DNA of 64,000 nucleotides from Chloroflexota bacterium. GTDB lineage: Bacteria > Chloroflexota > Anaerolineae > Anaerolineales > Anaerolineaceae. A program made the position numbers and the translations under genes. The first letter of the stretch is position 1, and each line of letters opens with the position of its first letter. The stretch spans positions 3,854 to 67,853 of the forward strand of contig JAJUJY010000004.1 of NCBI GenBank assembly GCA_029265085.1, read 5' to 3'. Positions 33,105-41,845 of the stretch are shown here, one piece after another. Under the pieces are notes generated by a model, which did no database searches, was not told the DNA's origin, and saw nothing but the letters and a program-made list of their open reading frames with translations.

Positions 33105-35079
33105 ACCGTATGCAGGAAAAATTTTATGGGTAAACCTTTCGACGGGAAATATTCACGAAGAATCCATTCCGGATGAGGTGTACCGGCAATATTTATCCGG
33201 GTTGGGACTGGCGGCTTATATCCTGTACCCGCGCATCCCAGCCGGCGCCGATCCGCTGGGCGCGGAAAACATTCTGGGCTTTGTTTCCGGCCTGCTGACC
33301 GGCACAGGCAGCCTGTTCACTGGCCGCTGGATGGTCGCAGGCAAATCTCCGCTGACCGGCACCTGGGGCGATGCCAACTGCGGCGGCACCTTCTCCCCTG
33401 CAATTAAACGCTGCGGTTATGACGGCATTTTCTTTACCGGCCTCAGCCAAAAACCCGTCATTCTGGTCGTTGATGCCAATGGCGCACGCCTGGAGGATGC
33501 AGCAAACCTGTGGGGCATGGACTCAGTAGAGACCGAGATCACCTTGACCCGGCAGTTTCATTCCGGCAAAAAACCATCGGTTGCCTGCATCGGCCCGGCA
33601 GGCGAGAAACGCTCCCTGCTGGCCGGGGTCTGCCATGACCGCGGGCGCCTGGCTGCACGCTCCGGCTTGGGCGCTGTGATGGGCGCAAAAATGCTGAAAG
33701 CTGTGGTTTTGAACGGCAGCCAGCCCATCCGCTGCGCTGATCCGGAAAAGGTCAAAGCACTCAGCCGCGCCTGCAGCAAATATTTCCGCGCAGAATTGCC
33801 GCTGCCGCAAGGCAAAAGGCTGCCGGTGATGGGAAAAATCATGCGTGCGCTTCCGCTGAGCCTGCGCATGGACGGCATGCTGTCCATCCCGCTCTTTCGC
33901 AAGTGGGGCACCACCGGTATGAACCAGGTCTCTGTCGAGTGGGGCGATTCACCGATTAAAAACTGGGCTGGCAGCGAAAAAGATTATCCCCAATCCCGAT
34001 CCAACGGCATTGACCCGGACAAGATCATCGCCCGCGAGATTCGCAAATATCACTGCTATTCCTGCCCGCTGGGCTGCGGCGGGATTTGCAGCCTGGGTGA
34101 AGGCGAGACGCACAAACCCGAATATGAAACCGTGATGGCGTTTGGCGGTCTGCTGCTAAACGACAACCTGGATGCTATCTTTGAAATTAACGACCGCCTG
34201 AACCGGGCAGGTATGGATACCATCTCCGCCGGTGCTGCCGTAGGCTTTGCGCTGGAGGCCGCGGCGCAAGGCGCGCTGACCCGCGAACAGTTAGGCGGGT
34301 TGGATTTAAGTTGGGGCAATGCGGCCTCGGTAATAGGCCTGGTGGACCAGATGATCCAGCGGCAAGGGATCGGCGACCTGCTGGCTGACGGGGTCAAGCG
34401 GGCAGCAGCCCGTCTGAATTCCAACAGCAGCGAGGGAGCCATTCACGCCGGCGGGCAGGAAATTGCCATGCACGACCCGCGCCTGGATCCCGGTTACGCC
34501 TTGCACGCCAGCGTAGAGCCCACACCGGGGCGGCACACCACCGGTGCGCAGACCTATTACGAGATGTACCGCCTGTGGAAGCGCGTCAAATCGGCGCCGC
34601 GCCCGCACATTCTCTACGGCAAAGACGGCAAATACCGGTCTGACCCGGAGAAAGCCGCGGCAGCGGTCTGCACAAGTTGTTTCACCCAGTTGTATAACGG
34701 CGCCGGCCTGTGCATGTTTGGCGGATTCCTGGGCGTGGACCGCCTGCCCTTTTTTGAATGGCTCAATGCCGCCACCGGCTGGCAGATCAGCCCGGATGAA
34801 TATATGCAAATTGGCCGCCGTATCCAGACCCTGCGGCAGATGTTCAACATCAAACAGGGTGTGGACCCGCGCAAATTATCCATCAGCCCGCGCGCCATCG
34901 GAATGCCCCCGTTGAAGCAAGGTGCAAACCGCGGCCGCAGCATTGAACTGGAGGCCATGAAGCGCGATTACTGGCAGCAAATGGGTTGGGACCCGCAAAC
35001 GGGAATTCCGACAACGCACACCTTGCATGAACTTGGACTCAATGGAACGGGAGACCCAACCGATGGCCTATTGGATTGA
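33094..35079 (+). CDS. Aldehyde:ferredoxin oxidoreductase family (tungsten type)
   Basis: The 661-residue protein is of normal family length and oxidises aldehydes to acids with ferredoxin as acceptor. It has the N-terminal domain GKILWVNLSTG and the pterin-contact region GDANCGGTFSPAIKRCGYDG. Four cysteines for one [4Fe-4S] cluster are C321, C324, C328 and C540 (the last in NGAGLC). The cofactor is inferred to be bis-pterin tungsten or molybdenum. It overlaps the marR gene by 11 bases and the ferredoxin gene by 17, so the three are translationally coupled. Confidence 0.92.
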   Translation: MTNKPYAGKILWVNLSTGNIHEESIPDEVYRQYLSGLGLAAYILYPRIPAGADPLGAENILGFVSGLLTGTGSLFTGRWMVAGKSPLTGTWGDANCGGTFSPAIKRCGYDGIFFTGLSQKPVILVVDANGARLEDAANLWGMDSVETEITLTRQFHSGKKPSVACIGPAGEKRSLLAGVCHDRGRLAARSGLGAVMGAKMLKAVVLNGSQPIRCADPEKVKALSRACSKYFRAELPLPQGKRLPVMGKIMRALPLSLRMDGMLSIPLFRKWGTTGMNQVSVEWGDSPIKNWAGSEKDYPQSRSNGIDPDKIIAREIRKYHCYSCPLGCGGICSLGEGETHKPEYETVMAFGGLLLNDNLDAIFEINDRLNRAGMDTISAGAAVGFALEAAAQGALTREQLGGLDLSWGNAASVIGLVDQMIQRQGIGDLLADGVKRAAARLNSNSSEGAIHAGGQEIAMHDPRLDPGYALHASVEPTPGRHTTGAQTYYEMYRLWKRVKSAPRPHILYGKDGKYRSDPEKAAAAVCTSCFTQLYNGAGLCMFGGFLGVDRLPFFEWLNAATGWQISPDEYMQIGRRIQTLRQMFNIKQGVDPRKLSISPRAIGMPPLKQGANRGRSIELEAMKRDYWQQMGWDPQTGIPTTHTLHELGLNGTGDPTDGLLD

Positions 35080-35482
35080 TGAGAACTGCACCGGCTGCAC
35101 TGCCTGTCAAAAAATCTGCCCTACGACTGCCATTCACGGCAGCCGCGGAGAACGGCACACCATCCAGCCCGAACGCTGCATTGATTGCGGTGCATGCGGG
35201 CGCATCTGCCCGGCGGACGCGCTGCTGGCTCCTTCCGGGCAGGCGGCGATTCACCAAAAACGCTCCTTCTGGGCCAAACCGGTTGTCCTGGAGGCAGGCT
35301 GCATCTCTTGCGGCATCTGCCTGGAAGAATGCCCGGTAAGCTGCCTGGACTGGGCTGCCCCCAACGGGAAAAAACCGCACGTGACCCCGCACCTGGCCCA
35401 ACCGGCGCGCTGCATTGCCTGCGCATTTTGCGCAAGCGCCTGCCCAATGAATGTCATTCAAATGATCCAACCTTCCGCCTGA
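35063..35482 (+). CDS. Polyferredoxin with four [4Fe-4S] clusters
   Basis: The 139-residue protein has four CxxCxxCxxxC motifs: CTGCTACQKIC, CIDCGACGRIC, CISCGICLEEC and CIACAFCASAC, so it is like two bacterial 2[4Fe-4S] ferredoxins in series. It should accept the electrons of the aldehyde oxidoreductase and pass them on. I chose the ATG at 35063 (GGGAG, 9 bases upstream). Its close coupling to the oxidoreductase supports partnership. Confidence 0.9.
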   Translation: MAYWIDENCTGCTACQKICPTTAIHGSRGERHTIQPERCIDCGACGRICPADALLAPSGQAAIHQKRSFWAKPVVLEAGCISCGICLEECPVSCLDWAAPNGKKPHVTPHLAQPARCIACAFCASACPMNVIQMIQPSA

Positions 35483-35509
35483 CCGCTCCATTCCTTCAGG
35501 AGAGCCGCA

Positions 35510-37174
35510 ATGACCCAACCAAGCCCCAGCTGTGTAATGATCACTCATGCGCCCGAAATGGATTACCACCGGGATTTTGTAGCCCTGCCGCGCAATTACG
35601 GCAGCCCGGAATATTTCTCCCGGCCGGATATCCAGGCCATCACCCAGACCGTTACCCAAAACCTGCGCCAGCTGGATGAGCGCACCGGTTTCACCCGCCA
35701 GTTGAACGGGCGAAAAGTGGTCATCAAGCCCAACCTGGTCACAGTTTACACGGGCATGGGACTGACAGAAGAGGATTTCCCGGAGACAACCGATCCACGC
35801 GTTTTGGATGCCGTGACTGCTTTCTTCCAGCAGTATACCGATCAAATCGTCATCGTCGAGTCCTCCGGGCGCGGCGTGCCAACCCGCGGTTCCTTCCGCG
35901 TAGCCGGAATTGACCGGTTGGCGCGCTACCGCAAAACGCAGTTAATCGCATTAGAAGAACAGCCTACCGACCGGTATTACGTCCCGCGCGCCAGGGTTAG
36001 CAAAGAAGTTTATGTTCCGCGCATATTCAGCGAGATTATTGCCAAAGAAGCTTTTTACGTCTCCGTTCCCAAATTAAAGACCAACCTGTATACAGGCGTT
36101 ACCCTGGGTTTTAAAAATTCAATGGGCATCCTGCCCTATAATCTGCGCCAGCGCAGCCACCATTACCAGATCGACCAGAAGCTGGTGGATTTGCTCTATC
36201 TCTTCCAACCTGACCTGGTCGTGATTGACGGCATCATCGGCGGAGAGGGAAACTGCCCCGCGCCGGTGGACCCCGTTGATACGCGCGTCATCATCAGCGG
36301 TAATAACAGCGTGGAGACCGACCGGGTCGCCACCCGCATGATGGGGTTTGACCCGCAAGATATCGAATTAATGCGCTGCGCAGATGCCTGTGGCTTTGGT
36401 GATCCATCGGTTGAGGTGATTGGAGATGCGCGGGTGACGCCGTTCCGTCCTGCTGACCCTTCATTAACTAATGAAGCCTTCCGCGCGCAGTTTCCCAATG
36501 TGCGCGTCTATACCGGGCACACCATGCCGCACGCCCCCCAGATGCAAGCCTGCGCGGTCTGTTCCGAAGAAACCGCCCAGGCAATGGAATTGAGCTGCCG
36601 CGGCGGCTGCCTGGCCACCACCCGTTTTGCTTTTGATATGTTCATGCGCGAAGGCCAGCGCCAGGATTTTTCACTGGTGCTGTTAATGGGCAGCGGGGTT
36701 AAACTGGACGGCGCAACCTGCTACCTGGATACCCAGGGACGGCCGGTTCCGGTGGAGGAAATATTGCGCCAACCCGGTAAAAAATTGGCAGTGGGCAGCT
36801 GCGCCCGCAGTTTGAAAGACCAGGTGGATGTGTTTGTGGACGGCTGTATGCCCTATCCAAATTCCCCCCATGTGGCCGTGCACCGCCTGACCGGCACCCT
36901 CTGCAGCGTGGTTTCACCGCGCAACAAACACTTGCTGCCCCTATTGCTAGACACATTAAAAATGTGCGAATCGCGCAAACGCCTGTACCGCGCCGGTCAC
37001 CGCCTGGATTGCCCGCGCCCCTTTGCGCAAGATGAAACAGAAAAGCACCGCCTGGAACAGGCTGACCTGACGCAAGAACCAATCCGCCTGGAAATTCCAC
37101 CGCTCACCCCGCAAGAAATCCGCCAGCTGTGCAGCGCCGAAAACTGGGCTGTGCTGGCTACCTTCACAGGCTAA
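35510..37174 (+). CDS. DUF362-domain protein with long Cys-rich C-terminal part
   Basis: The first 300 residues or so of this 554-residue protein match DUF362: KVVIKPNLV, SSGRGVPTRGSF, the KLKTNLYTGVTLGFKNSMG loop and a DGIIGGEG segment. DUF362 proteins are often fused or linked to ferredoxins; their role is not settled. Here the fusion partner is absent but the previous gene is a polyferredoxin. The C-terminal 200 residues have many cysteines (QACAVCSE, SCRGGC, GSCARS, DGCMPY), suggesting another metal site. AGGAG lies before the ATG at 35510. It stays in the marR/AOR operon. Confidence 0.85.
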   Translation: MTQPSPSCVMITHAPEMDYHRDFVALPRNYGSPEYFSRPDIQAITQTVTQNLRQLDERTGFTRQLNGRKVVIKPNLVTVYTGMGLTEEDFPETTDPRVLDAVTAFFQQYTDQIVIVESSGRGVPTRGSFRVAGIDRLARYRKTQLIALEEQPTDRYYVPRARVSKEVYVPRIFSEIIAKEAFYVSVPKLKTNLYTGVTLGFKNSMGILPYNLRQRSHHYQIDQKLVDLLYLFQPDLVVIDGIIGGEGNCPAPVDPVDTRVIISGNNSVETDRVATRMMGFDPQDIELMRCADACGFGDPSVEVIGDARVTPFRPADPSLTNEAFRAQFPNVRVYTGHTMPHAPQMQACAVCSEETAQAMELSCRGGCLATTRFAFDMFMREGQRQDFSLVLLMGSGVKLDGATCYLDTQGRPVPVEEILRQPGKKLAVGSCARSLKDQVDVFVDGCMPYPNSPHVAVHRLTGTLCSVVSPRNKHLLPLLLDTLKMCESRKRLYRAGHRLDCPRPFAQDETEKHRLEQADLTQEPIRLEIPPLTPQEIRQLCSAENWAVLATFTG

Positions 37175-37177
37175 CCG

Positions 37178-37441
37178 ATGAAGAAATTATTTTGGATTTT
37201 TTTACAAATTTTGGCTGTACTGCTGCTGGTCGGATCGCCCGTGGCGGGCTTGATTGCAGGCCGCCCCGGCCTTGGCTGGGGTATTGGGCTGGGTGTACTG
37301 GCACTTCATCTATTTGAATTGCGCATCACGCTCCCCTGGATCCGGCAGAAAAATTTAAATAGTTTACCGGTTGTACTCAAAACGCTGTTGTTTGGATTTA
37401 CCTGGTGGGTTCCATTCCGGCAAGGTGTCTTTCAGGAGTAA
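37178..37441 (+). CDS. Small two/three-helix membrane protein
   Basis: The 87-residue protein has hydrophobic segments at about 4-25 and 31-50 and a weaker one near 65-80. There are no cysteines and no recognised family. It starts 3 bases after the DUF362 stop, so it is part of the operon and coupled. Its role may be to anchor the neighbouring enzymes to the membrane. Confidence 0.65.
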   Translation: MKKLFWIFLQILAVLLLVGSPVAGLIAGRPGLGWGIGLGVLALHLFELRITLPWIRQKNLNSLPVVLKTLLFGFTWWVPFRQGVFQE

Positions 37442-37485
37442 ATCTGCTCCTGATTCAATCCAAGTTCATCGCTCAAGGAGGGGTT

Positions 37486-38613
37486 ATGAATCCGCGCAAC
37501 GCATTTATGCTCAAAGGTGTTTTGAAAAACCGGGGCTACGATTGGTGGTGGCATTCACTGATCGGAGTCAGCCGCAGTACCGGTGAACGCCAGCCGTTCT
37601 TCATTGAGTACTTTGTGATCAATCCGGGGCTGAGTGAGGCGGAACCGGTTTTTGGCCAGCTGCCAGAAAACCGCGCCAAAGGCAAGCGGCCGTCCTACGC
37701 CATGCTCAAGGCAGGCACCTGGGGGCCCGGCAAAGCGGTCCAAATTCACAACTATTACCCGATCAAGGATTTCACCGTTCAGGATGATCCGCTGAAAGTC
37801 TCCATCGGGCCATATTTTGTCACCGAAACGCATCTGGAAGGGCATGTCAGGCTGACCCCGGAAGAAGCGGCTGCGCACCCGGAATACATGAGCGAGTCTG
37901 GAGAAATGTCCTGGAATCTGGAAGCCAATAAAGTGCTCAGCTACAGCGTTGGGTTTGGCGCATCAGGACTGTTCCGTGCCTTGAACGCTTTTGAGATGTT
38001 CTGGCATGCCCAGGGAATGCTCACCCGCTACCAGGGTACCATTACCTTCAATGGGGAAATATTTGACGTAACCCCGGAAACCAGCGCCGGATACCAGGAC
38101 AAGAACTGGGGCCAGGATTACACCAACTTGTGGATCTGGTTGAACTGCAATAATTTCACCAGCCGTTCCACCGGCAAGAAACTGCCCCTGACCAGCCTGG
38201 ATGTGGGCGGAGCCGAGCCGGTAGTCTGGGGACAGGCTTTGCCGCGCCGCCTGCTGATCGCCTTTTATCACGAGGGCAAACTGCACGAGTTCAATTTTTC
38301 CAAATTCTGGACCGGGCCGCAGCAAAAAACCAACTGCCGGGTGGAAGCTGCCCAGGTGGTCTGGGAATTGGAAGCCTGGAACAACAAAGCGAAGATAAAA
38401 ATCCTGTTCACCTGCCCGCGCACCCACATGCACCGCTTCAATTATGAAAACCCAGACGGCGAAAAGCGTCACAATAACCTGTGGAACGGCGGTTGGGCTT
38501 CCGGTTCGGTGGAGCTGTACGAGAAGAAAAACGGCAAATACGAACTGGTGGATATTTTCGATGGCGAAATGGGCGGCTGCGAATACGGTGAGGCAGACCC
38601 AAGAAACAACTAA
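37486..38613 (+). CDS. Tocopherol-cyclase-like family protein
   Basis: The 375-residue protein resembles proteins annotated as the tocopherol cyclase family in anaerobes. Typical segments are GYDWWWHSLIGV, FFIEYFVINPGL, HPEYMSESGEMSW, FEMFWHAQGMLT, GYQDKNWGQDYT and GCEYGE. True tocopherol synthesis is not expected in a fermenting bacterium, so the substrate is likely another lipid or quinone. AAGGAGGGG precedes the ATG at 37486. It is the last gene of the marR-AOR operon, 45 bases after the small membrane protein. Confidence 0.75.
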   Translation: MNPRNAFMLKGVLKNRGYDWWWHSLIGVSRSTGERQPFFIEYFVINPGLSEAEPVFGQLPENRAKGKRPSYAMLKAGTWGPGKAVQIHNYYPIKDFTVQDDPLKVSIGPYFVTETHLEGHVRLTPEEAAAHPEYMSESGEMSWNLEANKVLSYSVGFGASGLFRALNAFEMFWHAQGMLTRYQGTITFNGEIFDVTPETSAGYQDKNWGQDYTNLWIWLNCNNFTSRSTGKKLPLTSLDVGGAEPVVWGQALPRRLLIAFYHEGKLHEFNFSKFWTGPQQKTNCRVEAAQVVWELEAWNNKAKIKILFTCPRTHMHRFNYENPDGEKRHNNLWNGGWASGSVELYEKKNGKYELVDIFDGEMGGCEYGEADPRNN

Positions 38614-38649
38614 GCTGGCTGGCGGTTAATGGACATCATCAGGCCGGAA

Positions 38650-40800
38650 TCATTCGGGCAGACCGGTTGAGCGCGGGGTGGGAATGCTCAAAACGGCGCG
38701 GGTGAACCGGCCTGGTTCGCTTTCTAAGGCCAGCGAGCCGCCAACCACCGCAATCAACGTAGAATGCAGCACCAGGCCCTGCCCGCTGCCGTTGGTGTCC
38801 GTCCGGGCAGGCGATTGCAGACCCACTCCATCATCTTCCACCACAATTTGCCAATACGCTCCCTGGCGGCTCACCTCCAGGTGAAGGTGCAGCGGGCGGG
38901 CAGTATTTTGCCCGCCGCGCCCGTGGCGGGCCGCATTGCGGACGGCCTCGCGGGCAGCATAATACACCACTTCGGCGGTCAATTCGGGCAGTACAGCCAG
39001 CCCGGCTTCTGCGGCTGGATCCACCTGCCAGCGGACAGCATCAAAAGAACCCGCCAGCTCGGTTTCAAGCACGCGGCGCAGCGCCCCAACCACCCCATAC
39101 CTGGCCAGGTCCGGGGTCACCTGGGGCGGTATTTCGCGCAGCAGCGCAGAAATTTCGCGGTGTGCCCCAGCCAGCAGTTCTAAGGATTGTTGGCCTTCGG
39201 GTGTTTGCGCGTAAGGCTGCGCACTCCACTGCAAAAGTGCGGTATGCAGACGAGGCAGCACATCATCGTGCAGCACCCGGCGCGTCCGGCGGTCAATCAC
39301 TGCGCTTTGCGCCATCCGGTCGCGCTGCAGCGCCACCAGGCGGTGGGCCATCTCTGCCGCAGCCTGCGAATCCAACAGTGCCTTACCACTGGAACGGGCA
39401 ATCTCGATTTCTTCTTCCGAATAGAAACCGCCGCCCATTTTGTCACCCAACAGCAGCACCCCCACCAATCCGCTCTCATTCCACAGCGGGATCATCCATC
39501 CAGCCCGGTCATCAGCGGGTTTTAAGGCGGCCTGCGGCGAAGGGAAACGGGTTTGCACCTCTTCCAGGGTAGGGAAATCGAAGTCTGCGGTTTCAGGATA
39601 GGTCAGCGGCTTAATCAACCCGGCCAGCGCGCCCAACGGCACCAGCGCAGCCTGCCGCGCGCTCAGTACCTCCTGGATCAGCGAGGCAAAAAGGGCTTCC
39701 GCTGGAATTTCATCCGCGGCTGCCGTTTCGCTGGAAAGGATTTTGCTAAACAAACCCTGGCTGGCCGTAAATGGACGCAGCAAGCGCATGGCGGCATCCC
39801 GGTCGGCAAAGGAACGCCAGGTGATCAGTGCATAAAAAGTGACCATCAACCCGGCGGCCAATAAGAGCATGTAAATTGGGCGCAGGTGATCGGTCAGCGC
39901 CCAGGAGAACAGCACAGAAATACCGCCGCACAAAATGATCGCCCGCCGCCAATCGCGCAGCAAGGCCTGGCGCGGCAGTGTGTGGCCGGTAAAAATCTCA
40001 TAGGCCATAATAGCCCGGCCTAACATTAGCACCGCGATTCCGATCATGGCCGCAATCAGCAAATCAAGCCAGGCCAGGGTGACAACCGAGCGGTTATATA
40101 GTTCAACCAGCCCGGGAGCACTACGGATAAATCGGACCACAAAGAAAAGCACCCCACCCACCAGCAAACTGACCAGCAGCAAAAGAAATGAAGCGCCAAC
40201 CAGCCAGGGACGGGCACGCTGGCGGGCAATCTCGGTCAAGGGGCGCGGTGACGGCGCTGGGTGCAGCAGCGCATCCAGCGAGAGCAGGATGCACAGGGCA
40301 ATATACACCGGGTAAGCGATCAACAACAGCGGCGCACCCAGTAAAGTTGGCTTATTGGAAAAGTCAAACTGCGCCCCCAAAGCCAGGGTTGGCAGCGGAT
40401 TGCCAAAGATGAACAACCCCGCCAATGCCAGGGTGAAGATGACCGTAATCCCCAGCCAGAAGGTGTGGCGGTGGTAGAGTGCCGGGCGGGGTTTTTCCCA
40501 GTAGCCGGTGTACCACAACATCAAAATATACCAGGCGTACGGCGATGCCACCACCGGCCCCCAGCCCGCATGCCACCAGAAATTAAGCCCGCGGGTGGTG
40601 GCCAGCAGGCTTTGCCCCAGGATGGCGGAATGGCTGATAAAAAAAGCCGCCCCGGCAAACAATCCCGCAGCGGCCAGCCAGACGCCCCAATCGCGCCGCT
40701 CGGCATTTAATAAAACAGTGAATCCCAACCAGATCAGGATACAGGTATTAAAAAATGAAACCGCCTGGACAGCCCAATCCAGGAGTGGAATGCCCGTCAT
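38650..40800 (-). CDS. Membrane-bound sensor histidine kinase
   Basis: The 716-residue protein has about eight N-terminal membrane helices (residues 10-350), a GAF-like domain (about 380-480), a HisKA_3-type phosphoacceptor helix with VLHDDVLPRLH, and a HATPase domain (AAREAVRNAARHG, then VEDDGVGL and GQGLVLHS). This is a NarX/LiaS-like histidine kinase of the kind paired with NarL-type regulators. Its ATG overlaps the stop of the regulator gene upstream (ATGA), so the two are translated together. The signal is unknown; the N-terminal helices may sense a membrane ligand. Confidence 0.85.
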   Translation of the reverse strand: MTGIPLLDWAVQAVSFFNTCILIWLGFTVLLNAERRDWGVWLAAAGLFAGAAFFISHSAILGQSLLATTRGLNFWWHAGWGPVVASPYAWYILMLWYTGYWEKPRPALYHRHTFWLGITVIFTLALAGLFIFGNPLPTLALGAQFDFSNKPTLLGAPLLLIAYPVYIALCILLSLDALLHPAPSPRPLTEIARQRARPWLVGASFLLLLVSLLVGGVLFFVVRFIRSAPGLVELYNRSVVTLAWLDLLIAAMIGIAVLMLGRAIMAYEIFTGHTLPRQALLRDWRRAIILCGGISVLFSWALTDHLRPIYMLLLAAGLMVTFYALITWRSFADRDAAMRLLRPFTASQGLFSKILSSETAAADEIPAEALFASLIQEVLSARQAALVPLGALAGLIKPLTYPETADFDFPTLEEVQTRFPSPQAALKPADDRAGWMIPLWNESGLVGVLLLGDKMGGGFYSEEEIEIARSSGKALLDSQAAAEMAHRLVALQRDRMAQSAVIDRRTRRVLHDDVLPRLHTALLQWSAQPYAQTPEGQQSLELLAGAHREISALLREIPPQVTPDLARYGVVGALRRVLETELAGSFDAVRWQVDPAAEAGLAVLPELTAEVVYYAAREAVRNAARHGRGGQNTARPLHLHLEVSRQGAYWQIVVEDDGVGLQSPARTDTNGSGQGLVLHSTLIAVVGGSLALESEPGRFTRAVLSIPTPRSTGLPE

Positions 40801-41543
40801 ACCGCATCCTCCCAGGGCTGCCACTCACCGCGCTCATTTAATGCCTGCGGTGTACCGTCCGCATCCCAGCGCAGCAAGCGCCCGCTTCGCAAAATGATGC
40901 CGACCCTTGTGCGGGCTACTTTTTCATCGGTGCTTGAATCTTGCAGCCCCCAGGCGGCATAAATCTGGCCGTTGGTGCGCGAAATGGTGCGCTTATCGCG
41001 AAAGCCCAGGCGGGCAGCAATCTGTTCGTTGGTCAGTCCCTGGGCAATCAATTTTGCCACCACCTGTTCATTTGGCTCCAGCAGCTCCAGCGGTGATTCT
41101 TCGTCTTTGCGGCGCACTTCCTGGACGCGGCTTTCAATCTCCGGATCGATAAAACTGCGCCCGGCTGCGGCATCTTGCAGCAGCGGGACAATCATTTGCG
41201 GCAGCAGGTAATTCGATTTGCGCACATACGCATAATGAGACAGGATGCCCGAACGGCGAAAATCGCGGTAATAACGGTCATCATCCTGGATGGAATAAAA
41301 CACCACCGGCAGGCGCGGAAATTCTCGCCGCAGGGCCACCGCCGCCTGGATGCCGTTCATCTCCCCGGCAAGCTGCACATCCATCAACACAGCCTGGGGC
41401 GGGTTTGCCAGGCAGAGTGCCAGCGCTTCCTCGCCGCTGCCGCAGTCCGCCGTGACCTGCACAGCGCCGGTAGCTTCCAGACCGGCTTTTAAAGCAGGCC
41501 GCAGGTTGGGATTATCTTCAACAAGCAGGAGGGTCAGGGTCAT
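40797..41543 (-). CDS. Response regulator, receiver plus HTH (NarL-like)
   Basis: The 248-residue protein has a receiver domain with phosphoacceptor Asp55 (VLMDVQL) and a LuxR-like helix-turn-helix (LEPNEQVVAKLIAQGLTNEQIAARLGF, about 165-190). A short C-terminal extension with ALNERGEWQPWEDAV follows. It is the first gene of the two-component operon, and its stop overlaps the kinase start. A 16-bp perfect palindrome lies about 65 bases upstream and may be a binding site. Confidence 0.85.
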   Translation of the reverse strand: MTLTLLLVEDNPNLRPALKAGLEATGAVQVTADCGSGEEALALCLANPPQAVLMDVQLAGEMNGIQAAVALRREFPRLPVVFYSIQDDDRYYRDFRRSGILSHYAYVRKSNYLLPQMIVPLLQDAAAGRSFIDPEIESRVQEVRRKDEESPLELLEPNEQVVAKLIAQGLTNEQIAARLGFRDKRTISRTNGQIYAAWGLQDSSTDEKVARTRVGIILRSGRLLRWDADGTPQALNERGEWQPWEDAV

Positions 41544-41608
41544 GGGGGCGCTCGATCCACAATAAGGGTATTAAATCATGATCATAGTCTGTCTGCGGGG
41601 AGGCTGTC

Positions 41609-41624
41609 AAGCACTTAAGTGCTT
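41609..41624. promoter_or_regulatory. Perfect 16-bp palindrome, candidate operator
   Basis: AAGCACTTAAGTGCTT is perfectly symmetric and lies between the response regulator (starts 41543, minus) and the membrane-protein gene at 41846 (plus). Location suggests it may control one or both. The factor is unknown. Confidence 0.45.
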
Positions 41625-41845
41625 AAGATTGCCGCCTTGAAGGGTGTTTTGAGCCGTGTGAAATCACTACACTGGTACGTATCACAAACACGGCCCCCCT
41701 TTTGTCCCCCCATTTTCGCTATGGCTGTCAAAGAAGCGTCTCAATGTTCGAAAATAGGGGAAAATCTCGCAGGGAGGGGGCGAAATACAGCACAATGCTG
41801 CCTATCCGGCAGCCGAAATTCACAAATCTACGGAGCAACGAATCA

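Noticed and set aside
35039..35845. Minus-strand frame of 268 codons over the polyferredoxin and DUF362 genes
   Set aside because: It opposes the four Fe-S motifs of a clear ferredoxin and the DUF362 start, with no protein-like features of its own.
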